From Gammaproteobacteria bacterium (lineage in GTDB: Bacteria > Pseudomonadota > Gammaproteobacteria > GCA-001735895), in NCBI GenBank assembly GCA_003645435.1, contig QNFD01000182.1, positions 1 to 5,984 on the forward strand: 5,984 bases of DNA. The letters run 5' to 3'. The translations under genes and the position numbers were made by a program. Below are positions 1-5,931 of the stretch, piece after piece (the stretch's first letter is position 1; each line of letters starts with the position of its first letter). Below the pieces are notes generated by a model, which saw only the letters and a program-made list of their open reading frames with translations, was not told where the DNA came from and did no database searches.

Positions 1-121
1 CATCTGTGGTACATGCAGAGTCCAGGCCCAGGGCGTCGGTAGCGGCCCCCATCAAAATCTGTTTGCTGATAGCAAGGTCTTTCCAGACCTGCAGTTGAAT
101 ATCATTATCGCTTTGGTTCAC
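1..121 (-). CDS. Conserved hypothetical protein, N-terminal part (cut by window edge)
   Basis: Reading the minus strand from a GTG at 121-119 gives 40 open codons to the window edge, beginning VNQSDNDIQLQVWKDLAISK and continuing with a Q-I-L-M-G-A-A-T-D-A-L-G-L-D segment. The start is supported by a GAGG Shine-Dalgarno (complement of 128-131) six bases upstream. The visible part has no signal peptide or membrane segment and looks like a soluble, helical, amphipathic N-terminus. From memory it resembles the start of an uncharacterised gammaproteobacterial protein family whose remainder is coiled-coil rich, but that cannot be tested here because the rest of the gene lies outside the window. It is divergent from prfB. 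In E. coli recJ sits upstream of prfB, so the neighbourhood differs. No function is assigned. Confidence 0.6.
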   Translation of the reverse strand, partial: MNQSDNDIQLQVWKDLAISKQILMGAATDALGLDSACTTD

Positions 122-127
122 TGTTTA

Positions 128-131
128 CCTC
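128..131 (-). promoter_or_regulatory. Shine-Dalgarno GAGG deciding a GTG start
   Basis: The minus strand reads ACGAGGTAAACAGTG here. The GAGG lies six bases before the GTG at 121-119, a standard spacing. It is the main reason for calling the left-edge gene and its non-ATG start. Confidence 0.55.
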
Positions 132-182
132 GTAGTTAAAAAATGTTGGTGGTCTAAAATTTTGGCGACACACTCTACCATA

Positions 183-213
183 ATAATACCCTTAATACTC
201 TAAGTCCCGACAA
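183..213 (-). promoter_or_regulatory. Putative promoter of the left-edge minus-strand gene
   Basis: On the minus strand a -35-like TTGTCG (208-213) is followed by TATTAT (183-188, five of six matches to TATAAT). The spacer is 19 bases, which is long. An overlapping GGTATT at 185-190 would give 17 bases with a weaker -10. Transcription would start about 50 bases before the GTG codon. Pattern-based only. Confidence 0.3.
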
Positions 214-349
214 AAAATTTGGTGCGGAACGCGGGTCCAGGAAATTACCAGGAGGTTTAGTCTGGCCGCACTTAAATAGGTTCTTTTTTTGTTATTTCAA
301 GACAACTAATGTAATGGCTGGCTGTCATTAAATGGTTTGTCATAACAGC

Positions 350-378
350 ATTACAAGGGGATAGACATGCGGTAGAAT
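350..378 (+). promoter_or_regulatory. Putative sigma-70-type promoter of prfB-lysS
   Basis: ATTACA (350-355, four of six matches to TTGACA) is separated by exactly 17 bases from TAGAAT (373-378, five of six matches to TATAAT). The predicted transcription start near 385 leaves a leader of roughly 24 bases before the TTG start of prfB. The 287-base intergenic region 122-408 holds nothing else convincing. A perfect AGGAGG at 250-255 has no usable start codon after it. Confidence 0.45.
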
Positions 379-408
379 CGCATCTTTTTCAACCGTGGGC
401 AAATAATT

Positions 409-1504
409 TTGGAAACCAACCAGATTACTCAGCAAATCGATGACCTGCAATCGCGCATTGATTCGCTACGGGGGTATCTTTGACTACGATCAGAAAAAAG
501 AAAAACTGGAAGAAGTGTATCTCGAGCTCGAAAATCCGGATATTTGGAGCGAGCCTGAGAAGGCCCAGCAGTTAGGTAAGGAAAAAGCCGGCCTCGAGGC
601 TGTGGTGAATGGCCTTGATCAAAGCAGTGGCGCCATCGGGGACGCCGCCGAGTTATTGGAACTGGCAATCAGCGAGGACGATGTTTCGACTGCTGAAGAG
701 ATTGTTAGCGACCTGGACAAGATCGAAGCAATCATTGCGAAACTGGAATTTCGTCGTATGTTTTCCGGTGAAATGGACGAATCTAACGCTTTCCTCGACA
801 TTCAGTCCGGTTCGGGCGGGACCGAGGCCCAGGACTGGGCCAATATGATACTACGGATGTACTTGCGCTGGGGAGAAGCGAAGGGCTTTAAGACCGAGTT
901 AATCGAGGTCTCCGACGGTGACGTCGCCGGTATCAAGAGTGCGACGGTACGCTTCGAAGGGCCTTATGCCTATGGCTGGTTGCGTACCGAAACCGGGGTA
1001 CACCGGCTCGTGCGAAAATCACCTTTCGATTCGGGTAATCGCCGACACACGTCGTTTGCGGCGGCTTTTGTCTCACCGGAGGTAGACGATGATATCGATA
1101 TCGATATCGACCCATCTGATTTACGTATCGATGTGTATCGTGCCAGCGGTGCCGGCGGCCAACATGTTAATCGGACCGAATCGGCAGTCCGGATTACGCA
1201 TTTGCCAACCAACGTCGTAGTGCAGTGTCAAAACGATCGGTCACAACACAAGAACAAGGCAACCGCGATGAAACAGCTCAAGGCTAAACTATACGAATTA
1301 GAGGTCCAGACACGAAACGCGAAGGCCCAGAATGTCGAGGATGCCAAGTCCGATATTGGATGGGGCAGTCAAATACGATCCTATGTGCTGGACCAGTCTC
1401 GGATCAAAGATTTACGTACCGGCGTGGAAACCGGTAATACACAGGCAGTGCTCGATGGCGCACTGGACCAATTTATAGAGGCGAGCCTGAAAAGCGGCCA
1501 ATAA
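409..1504 (+). CDS. prfB: Peptide chain release factor 2 (RF2), expressed by programmed +1 frameshift
   Basis: RF2 recognises UGA and UAA stop codons in the ribosomal A site and triggers release of the finished peptide. The gene is read as 409-480 joined to 482-1504, skipping T481. The first part is 24 codons ending RGYL, then an in-frame TGA; the second is 340 codons beginning DYDQKK. The 364-residue product compares with 365 in E. coli. The stop-codon-reading tripeptide SPF is at residues 204-206, and the catalytic GGQ at 249-251 within [14 protein letters not shown]. The residue four before the GGQ glycine is Ala245, matching position 246 of E. coli, where strain K-12 carries Thr. The start is taken as TTG 409, giving M-E-T-N, because no ATG or GTG occurs in frame after the stop at 373-375. 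An ATT at 406 is an alternative. GTGGG at 395-399 is a weak ribosome site. Lysyl-tRNA synthetase follows after 16 bases, as in E. coli. Confidence 0.97.
469..484 (+). promoter_or_regulatory. RF2 programmed +1 frameshift site (autoregulatory)
   Basis: The codons are CGG GGG TAT CTT TGA C. The CTT at 478-480 is the slippery codon; the ribosome moves one base forward to TTT, bypasses TGA (481-483) and continues with GAC. The GGGGG run at 470-474 is the internal Shine-Dalgarno-like stimulator, three bases (TAT) before the CTT, the spacing found in E. coli. TGA followed by C is the poorly terminating context that makes the site sensitive to RF2: abundant RF2 terminates at codon 25 and scarce RF2 permits the shift. 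The one visible departure is C rather than A before the G run (E. coli has AGGGGG), which may slightly weaken pairing to 16S rRNA. Confidence 0.97.
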
Positions 1505-1520
1505 ACACGGGTAATCTGAA

Positions 1521-3041
1521 ATGAACGAAATAACAGGCGGTGATGACGAAGGCGGCCAATCTCCGGAAGACGAAAATCGCTACATCGCCCAGCGGCGAGA
1601 CAAATTATCGCAGTTGAGAGAGCAGGGGCAGGCTTTTCCCAATCATTTTAAACGAGGCGATTTTGCCCGCAGTCTTCAAGATGAATATGGCGATGTGTCG
1701 CGCGAACAACTCGAACAAAAATCGATTAAGGTTAGCCTGGCTGGACGCATGATGTTCAAGCGTGTAATGGGTAAGGCGAGCTTTGCCCAGCTCCAGGATA
1801 TGAGCGCTACCATGCAAATTTTTGTCCAGCGTGATGCCATCGGAGAAGATGCCTACGAGGCTTTCAAGCATAGTGATATCGGTGATATCTATGGTGTTAC
1901 CGGCGTATTGTTTCAAACCAGGACCGGTGAATTGACGATCAAGGTTAAAACCCTGGAATTGTTAACCAAATCACTACGCCCGCTTCCCGAAAAATTTCAT
2001 GGCCTCACCGATCAGGAGCAAAAATACCGGCAGCGTTACATAGACCTGATCATGAATGAAGATTCACGACGTGTTTTCGCTATGCGTAGCCAGATCATCA
2101 GTTTCATGCGTCAGTATTTAACTGATGCGGGATTTATCGAAGTTGAAACACCGATGATGCAGGTCATTCCTGGCGGGGCGACCGCGCGGCCATTTATCAC
2201 CCATCACAATGCGCTGGATATGGATCTCTATTTACGCGTAGCGCCCGAGCTGTATCTAAAACGCCTGGTAGTCGGTGGTATCGAACAGGTATTTGAGATA
2301 AATCGTAATTTCCGTAACGAAGGATTGTCGACACGACACAATCCTGAATTTACCATGCTCGAGTTTTACCAGGCTTATTCGGATTATCACCAGCTAATGG
2401 ATTTAACCGAGGACATGGTGCGCCGACTGGCAATATCGGTAACTGGTGATTCGATCTTGAGCTACCAGGGCGATAGCTTTGATTTGGGAAAGCCATTTCA
2501 ACGCATGACGGTCGTCGAGTCGATATTGAAATTTAACCCTGATCTCGATGCAATCGAACTCGATTCACTCGATTACTGTCGCGATGCTGCCAAAAAACTG
2601 GGAATCGCGGTCGAATCCAGTTGGGGTATCGGAAGATTGCATATCGAAATATTTGAAGAAACGGTCGAGCACCAGCTAATGCAGCCCGTTTTTATAACCG
2701 CTTACCCGACTGAAGTTTCACCACTGTCGAGGAAAAATGACGATAATCCCCTGGTAACCGATCGCTTTGAGTTTTTCATCGGAGGACGTGAACTGGCGAA
2801 CGGTTTCTCGGAACTCAATGATCCTGAAGACCAGGCCGAACGTTTTCGGCAACAGGTCGAAGAGAGGGAATCCGGTGATCATGAAGCCATGCACTACGAT
2901 GCAGACTATATACGTGCGTTGGAATATGGGCTGCCGCCAACGGCGGGCGAGGGTATCGGAATCGATCGCCTCGTAATGCTATTGACTGACTCGCCTAGTA
3001 TTCGGGATGTTATTTTGTTTCCGCATATGCGGGCGGAGTAG
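1521..3041 (+). CDS. lysS: Lysyl-tRNA synthetase, class II
   Basis: This cytoplasmic enzyme charges tRNA-Lys with lysine using ATP. The 506-residue product has the family's usual length (E. coli LysS is 505) and follows it without gaps of note. The N-terminal domain is the OB-fold anticodon-binding domain, with the conserved [19 protein letters not shown] segment, then the [20 protein letters not shown] linker. The class II catalytic core shows motif 1 around residues 204-211 (GFIEVETP), motif 2 at 264-279 ([16 protein letters not shown]), and motif 3 around 476-485 ([10 protein letters not shown] with Arg483). The lysine-specific [17 protein letters not shown] stretch and the [19 protein letters not shown] segment are intact. 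The acidic N-terminal extension (about 20 residues) is variable in the family. The ATG lies 16 bases after the prfB stop with only a weak GGG ribosome site, so translational coupling within a prfB-lysS operon is likely. Confidence 0.98.
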   Translation: MNEITGGDDEGGQSPEDENRYIAQRRDKLSQLREQGQAFPNHFKRGDFARSLQDEYGDVSREQLEQKSIKVSLAGRMMFKRVMGKASFAQLQDMSATMQIFVQRDAIGEDAYEAFKHSDIGDIYGVTGVLFQTRTGELTIKVKTLELLTKSLRPLPEKFHGLTDQEQKYRQRYIDLIMNEDSRRVFAMRSQIISFMRQYLTDAGFIEVETPMMQVIPGGATARPFITHHNALDMDLYLRVAPELYLKRLVVGGIEQVFEINRNFRNEGLSTRHNPEFTMLEFYQAYSDYHQLMDLTEDMVRRLAISVTGDSILSYQGDSFDLGKPFQRMTVVESILKFNPDLDAIELDSLDYCRDAAKKLGIAVESSWGIGRLHIEIFEETVEHQLMQPVFITAYPTEVSPLSRKNDDNPLVTDRFEFFIGGRELANGFSELNDPEDQAERFRQQVEERESGDHEAMHYDADYIRALEYGLPPTAGEGIGIDRLVMLLTDSPSIRDVILFPHMRAE

Positions 3042-3147
3042 GGAACAGGGAATTAGTCGTTTAGGCATATTTTCTCCTTCTCCTTGAGGGAAAGGCCGAA
3101 CCGCTCCAATTTCCGAGGCTAGCTCGGGAGGAAATCTACAAAACCGT

Positions 3148-3167
3148 GTTTTTCAGGGATGAAAAAC
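3148..3167. repeat. Hairpin inside the repeat element
   Basis: GTTTTTC (3148-3154) and GAAAAAC (3161-3167) form a perfect seven-base stem around the six-base loop AGGGAT. It lies at the centre of the larger nested inverted repeats. It has no T-run after it on either strand, so it is better read as part of the repeat fold than as a terminator. Confidence 0.6.
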
Positions 3168-3256
3168 CCGAGCCCCCATGGAAGGGTTTACGGCGTGTTT
3201 TGTGGGTTTTCACCCGAGCTAGCTTTGCCAATCTCAAATTTATCCCCTCATCCCTG

Positions 3257-3279
3257 CCTTCTCCCCAAAGGGGAGAAGG
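3257..3279. terminator. Strong GC-rich hairpin, possible bidirectional transcription barrier
   Basis: CCTTCTCCCC (3257-3266) pairs perfectly with GGGGAGAAGG (3270-3279) around an AAA loop. It is the most stable simple stem in the window and sits between two convergent genes, where it could limit transcription from lysS (+) and from the rhodanese gene (-). No proper U-tract follows on either strand, so a classical rho-independent terminator is not shown. A weaker counterpart lies at the left end of the element (CCTTCTCC with GGGAAAGG, about 3077-3095). Confidence 0.35.
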
Positions 3280-3378
3280 AGAAAACATGATCAAATAACT
3301 TTATTACTCCGATCCAGGCAAGGAAAGAACTATTTGAAATTTATCCAGTTAGATAGGTAATTCTAATAAATCAGCCCG

Positions 3379-4038
3379 CTACTCACTCAAAGGTTTAGCC
3401 GTCGATAAACCAAGAATCTCCCAATCCTGCATGCCGCCCCGATACCACTTTATTTTATGCGCGGGATATCCAAATTTAAGCAGGGTCTTAATGTTACTGG
3501 GAGATTGTCCACACCACATGCCATTGCAGAACATGACCAGAGTTTTGGCGCCGCTAAAGTCCCACAATCCTTCGAGATTTTTAGCGTTAAAGCGTTCCTC
3601 GAGTATTTCGCCAATCGATATCGGGTCGGCTCCCCTGGCCGGGTTGAGGTTGGTCCAGGGAATGTTGACCGCGCCGGGAATGGTTCCCTTGGCTGCCCAG
3701 TCAGAGGTCCGGGAATCAATGACGAGCACTGTTTCATCGCCTTCGGCGATCATCTTTAAATAATTGAGTACTTCGAGCTCAGCGATGGTTTCGACACCCG
3801 GCGCCAGGGTTGAAGGCTGAATGCAAAATGGTGGGCATTTTCTCGATGTCTTGGCGAACGCGGGGTTGACCGTATTTTTCTGGTTCTGATTACGAATGAT
3901 TTTGATTTTCTTTTCACCGTGTATGACGGTGACGCTATCTATGCTTGGAGTTATGTTCACCTCAGCGGCGTTAGCCAGGCTATTGATCGCGAGCGCAATA
4001 GTAGCTGTCCCGAAAAGAATAATTTTTAATAATTTCAT
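3379..4038 (-). CDS. Secreted rhodanese-domain protein with four cysteines
   Basis: The 219-residue product has a signal peptide (MKLLK, a hydrophobic run, and A22-N-A24 as likely cleavage site), so it should act in the periplasm. A basic linker (about 40-67) leads to a CPPFC motif (Cys68 and Cys72). A single rhodanese domain follows, roughly 84-212: VLVIDSR at 104-110, KGTIPGAVNIPW at 117-128, and the active-site strand and loop VMFCNGMWCGQS at 168-179, with Cys171 as the expected catalytic cysteine. The WYRGGMQDWEILGL end (198-211) is typical of the fold. Rhodaneses carry sulfur on the catalytic cysteine as a persulfide. The loop is longer than the usual CxxGxR type and holds a second cysteine, Cys176. 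The substrate is unknown. Alternatives are a sulfur carrier or a thiol redox protein. The ATG at 4038 follows AGAGGAG by eight bases. A dedicated promoter lies upstream, and the gene converges on lysS. Confidence 0.9.
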   Translation of the reverse strand: MKLLKIILFGTATIALAINSLANAAEVNITPSIDSVTVIHGEKKIKIIRNQNQKNTVNPAFAKTSRKCPPFCIQPSTLAPGVETIAELEVLNYLKMIAEGDETVLVIDSRTSDWAAKGTIPGAVNIPWTNLNPARGADPISIGEILEERFNAKNLEGLWDFSGAKTLVMFCNGMWCGQSPSNIKTLLKFGYPAHKIKWYRGGMQDWEILGLSTAKPLSE

Positions 4039-4046
4039 TATTTGTG

Positions 4047-4053
4047 CTCCTCT
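4047..4053 (-). promoter_or_regulatory. Strong Shine-Dalgarno of the rhodanese gene
   Basis: The minus strand reads AGAGGAG here, eight bases before the ATG at 4038-4036. It is the best ribosome site in the window and fixes the start. Confidence 0.8.
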
Positions 4054-4096
4054 GATCCGTGAAACCCCTGGTTAGTGCTGCAGTTGAGGTCCATCG

Positions 4097-4125
4097 GTTA
4101 TAATTTTAATCTGCCAGCTTCTTAA
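4097..4125 (-). promoter_or_regulatory. Putative promoter of the rhodanese gene
   Basis: On the minus strand TTAAGA (4120-4125, four of six matches to TTGACA) and TATAAC (4097-4102, five of six matches to TATAAT) are separated by exactly 17 bases. Transcription would begin near 4090, leaving a leader of about 50 bases. This implies the rhodanese gene need not depend on the 97-residue gene 124 bases upstream. Confidence 0.5.
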
Positions 4126-4162
4126 CTACACTAGCATAAAACATGTAAGCCGCCTGCGGAAA

Positions 4163-4456
4163 CTACTTTGGCATAATCAGCGTATTCATATCGATCGAAT
4201 GCAAAACGATCTCATATTCAAAATAAACCCGGAAACCGCCATAAACCCATTCACTAATCGGTGGCTCACCAATTGCGTCATAGCGCTGAATCGGCTCACC
4301 AAATTCCGCTAGTACCGATTCCATTTTCACGCCACGTACAGGCATGGCCTGCATCTGGTCGGATGTGGTGTGCCCGGGAATGGCTACGGTTTCAGCAGTA
4401 GCCGATTGCATGACCAGTGCTAACATCATCGCGATGATATAAATTCCGTTACGCAT
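4163..4456 (-). CDS. Small secreted protein, BamE/SmpA-like pattern, function unknown
   Basis: The 97-residue product starts with a signal peptide (MRNGIYIIAMMLALVMQ, then the cleavage site A19-T-A21 before Glu22), so it is exported. The mature part of about 76 residues contains MPVRGVKMESVLAEFGEP (38-55), then GEPPISEWVYGGFRVYFEYE (63-82) and LHSI (85-88). The order 'G-V-x-M-x-x-V-x-x-x-F-G-x-P', a short linker, 'W-x-Y', then two strands 'F-x-V-Y-F-E' and 'V-L-H-S-I' resembles SmpA/OmlA (BamE-like) small domains, although no lipobox cysteine is present and so it is probably soluble in the periplasm. Related short proteins occur in gammaproteobacteria as conserved hypotheticals (from memory). 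An upstream ATG at 4516 would give 117 residues but lacks a ribosome site and would bury the signal peptide, so the inner ATG was chosen. The gene is divergent from the Lol permease gene. Confidence 0.85.
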   Translation of the reverse strand: MRNGIYIIAMMLALVMQSATAETVAIPGHTTSDQMQAMPVRGVKMESVLAEFGEPIQRYDAIGEPPISEWVYGGFRVYFEYEIVLHSIDMNTLIMPK

Positions 4457-4465
4457 ATTTTCTGT

Positions 4466-4470
4466 CTCCT
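4466..4470 (-). promoter_or_regulatory. Shine-Dalgarno AGGAG deciding the start of the 97-residue protein
   Basis: The minus strand reads AGGAGACAGAAAATATG, placing AGGAG nine bases before the ATG at 4456. Together with the signal peptide it selects this start over the ATG at 4516. Confidence 0.75.
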
Positions 4471-4533
4471 GATATATCTCATCAAGTCGATCATCATCAG
4501 GACCTGAATGGGCCATCGATCGGTATGCTAATA

Positions 4534-4561
4534 ACTATAGCACGGCAATTTTCATAGGCAA
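4534..4561 (-). promoter_or_regulatory. Putative promoter of the 97-residue secreted protein
   Basis: On the minus strand TTGCCT (4556-4561, four of six matches) and TATAGT (4534-4539, five of six matches) are separated by 16 bases. The predicted start of transcription near 4527 leaves a leader of about 70 bases. It is arranged back to back with the promoter of the Lol permease gene. Confidence 0.45.
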
Positions 4562-4617
4562 ATTTAGCTTAACCTGGAGATACATTATTTTAAAAGCGTT
4601 GCAGGGTCGTTCTCCGG

Positions 4618-4646
4618 TGGAGACAAGATTGCATTCATGGTTTAAT
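4618..4646 (+). promoter_or_regulatory. Putative extended -10 promoter giving a leaderless Lol permease mRNA
   Basis: TGGAGA (4618-4623, four of six matches to TTGACA) is followed after 17 bases by TTTAAT (4641-4646, five of six matches to TATAAT). TGG immediately precedes the -10 and forms the TGn extended element. The seven following bases, CCCCCGC, end exactly at the ATG (4654), so the preferred purine start of transcription would be the A of that codon. Confidence 0.45.
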
Positions 4647-4653
4647 CCCCCGC

Positions 4654-5901
4654 ATGAATTTACCGTTGGAACTGTTTATTGGTCTTCGTTATACAAGGGC
4701 CAAGCGACGCAATCATTTTATCTCCTTTATTTCGCTTATTTCGATGCTCGGCATCGCCCTCGGCGTGATGGCGCTAATCGTGGTGTTGTCGGTGATGAAT
4801 GGTTTCGAGAAGGAACTCAGAGGGCGCATACTGGGAATGGTCTCGCATGTTACGGTGAGTAGTTTTGATCGACGCTTAAAGAATTGGCAGTCGCTCGGCG
4901 AGCGACTTAAAACTCATGAGTCGGTTGTTGGCGCGGCCCCTTATATCGAAGCCGAAGCGATGCTTGCTAATTTATCATCGGTGAGTGGGGCATTGGTGCG
5001 CGGCATAGACCCGGAATATGAGGATCAGGTGTCCAAAATTCACCAGCATATGACTTTTGGCAAACTCACCGATCTCAAGCCCGGTGCTTACGGTATTGTG
5101 CTGGGTACCGGTCTGGCTAACACCCTGGATGTGGTACCGGGTGACCGGATTACGATGATTACGCCGCAGTCTACCGCTTCGCCAATAGGATTTTTACCGC
5201 GCTTACGGCGATTCGAGGTAGTTGGATTATTTGAAATCGGGGTTTACGAATACGATCGCAGCAGCGCTATTGTTCATAACGATGATGCGAGTAAATTGTT
5301 TCGACTGGGTGGAGATGTGAGTGGATTGCGACTGCGCCTGGCCGATATGGACGATGCACCGTTGATTCGCGGTGAATTGAGGGATTTGGCAGGTCTGGAG
5401 TACTGGGTATCGGACTGGACCCTGCGGCATCGAAACTATTTCAAGGCGGTGAAAACGGAAAAAACGGTGATGTTTATTATCCTGTCGTTAATCGTCGCCG
5501 TGGCCGCATTCAATATCGTATCGACCCTGGTAATGGTGGTTACCGACAAGCAATCGGATATAGCGATATTACGCACTATCGGAGTATCACCAATGTCAAT
5601 CATGTGGGTGTTTATGGTACAGGGGACATTGATCGGAGTAGTGGGCACCTTGCTGGGACTGGGAAGCGGGGTGCTAATAGCTTCCTATATTGATGTCATT
5701 ATTCCGGCATTGGAACAGTTTTTTCAAACCCAGTTTTTACCAACAGGGGTTTACCCGATTACTGAATTACCGTCCGATATGCAGCAGTCAGATGTTATCA
5801 AGATATCACTGCTATCTTTTATCATATCAATAATCGCGACCCTGTACCCGGCGCTAAGAGCCGCAAAGACCAGGCCGGCCGAAGCACTCAGTTATGAATA
5901 G
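4654..5901 (+). CDS. lolC: Lipoprotein-releasing ABC transporter permease (LolC/LolE family)
   Basis: This inner-membrane subunit of the LolCDE complex extracts outer-membrane-destined lipoproteins and hands them to LolA, powered by LolD. The 415-residue product has the family's layout: a cytoplasmic start (LFIGLRYTRAKRRNHF), a first membrane segment at about 23-47 ending in the hallmark SVMNGFEKEL (46-55), and a large periplasmic domain (about 55-268). Three more membrane segments follow at about 272-297, 316-344 and 383-401. The KQSDIAILRTIG segment after the second segment contacts the ATPase in this family, and the C-terminus ends YPALRAAKTRPAEALSYE. E. coli LolC has 399 and LolE 414 residues, so length alone does not separate the two. 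As the gene directly before lolD it is named lolC, but it could be a single LolF-type subunit if no lolE follows. No Shine-Dalgarno precedes the ATG, and no in-frame ATG, GTG or TTG occurs between the stop at 4591 and 4654. Confidence 0.93.
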   Translation: MNLPLELFIGLRYTRAKRRNHFISFISLISMLGIALGVMALIVVLSVMNGFEKELRGRILGMVSHVTVSSFDRRLKNWQSLGERLKTHESVVGAAPYIEAEAMLANLSSVSGALVRGIDPEYEDQVSKIHQHMTFGKLTDLKPGAYGIVLGTGLANTLDVVPGDRITMITPQSTASPIGFLPRLRRFEVVGLFEIGVYEYDRSSAIVHNDDASKLFRLGGDVSGLRLRLADMDDAPLIRGELRDLAGLEYWVSDWTLRHRNYFKAVKTEKTVMFIILSLIVAVAAFNIVSTLVMVVTDKQSDIAILRTIGVSPMSIMWVFMVQGTLIGVVGTLLGLGSGVLIASYIDVIIPALEQFFQTQFLPTGVYPITELPSDMQQSDVIKISLLSFIISIIATLYPALRAAKTRPAEALSYE

Positions 5902-5931
5902 TGATGTTCGGCGCAAAGGGAAGTCGGCCCG

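Larger units (their letters stand above)
3066..3289. repeat. MITE-like structured intergenic repeat with terminal inverted repeats
   Basis: The 18 bases at 3066-3083 (CATATTTTCTCCTTCTCC) are the reverse complement of 3272-3289 with a single mismatch. With a three-base gap the match extends inward imperfectly to about 3096 and 3256. Inside lie a second perfect inverted repeat, GCTAGCTCGGG (3118-3128) with CCCGAGCTAGC (3213-3223), and a third pairing around ACAAAAC (3138-3144) with GTTTTGT (3197-3203), extendable outward with GU pairs. There are also two local hairpins, listed separately. No open reading frame fills it and no transposase is near. It occupies most of the 337 bases between the convergent lysS and rhodanese genes. 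The architecture fits a non-autonomous miniature inverted-repeat element or a composite of intergenic palindromes. The right end (TCATCCCTGCCTTCTCCCC) resembles interspersed palindromes I remember from many proteobacterial genomes. No clear target-site duplication is seen. The remaining stretches, 3042-3065 and 3290-3378, show nothing recognisable. Confidence 0.7.

Noticed and set aside
250..279. Perfect Shine-Dalgarno AGGAGG followed by a tiny frame from CTG (262) to TAG
   Set aside because: It lacks ATG, GTG or TTG at proper spacing. A five-codon CTG frame is not credible, and the predicted prfB promoter lies downstream of it.
312..330. Imperfect inverted repeat TAATG ... CATTA upstream of prfB as an operator
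   Set aside because: The arms are only five bases and the region is AT-rich, so chance is likely.
354..375. Minimal frame ATG CGG TAG after AAGGGG, as a possible start-stop regulatory peptide
   Set aside because: The bases coincide with the spacer and -10 of the better supported prfB promoter, so this stretch is probably not transcribed.
1087..1112. Tandem GATATC-like repeat within prfB
   Set aside because: It encodes the acidic DDIDIDID stretch that RF2 proteins commonly have before the GGQ domain, so coding constraint explains it.
3431..3763. Plus-strand open frames opposite the rhodanese gene
   Set aside because: The minus-strand frame has a signal peptide, a ribosome site, a promoter and rhodanese motifs; the opposite frames have none of these.
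4148..4162. CCGC/GCGG palindrome just after the 97-residue gene as a terminator
   Set aside because: A four-base stem with a two-base loop and no adjacent T-run is too weak.
4163..4516. Longer 117-residue version of the small secreted protein starting at 4516
   Set aside because: The extension has no ribosome site, is hydrophilic, and would place the signal peptide internally. The ATG at 4456 has AGGAG.
4599..4862. Overlapping plus-strand 87-codon frame covering the start of the Lol permease gene
   Set aside because: It is an out-of-frame shadow; the permease frame shows clear family motifs from its first residues.
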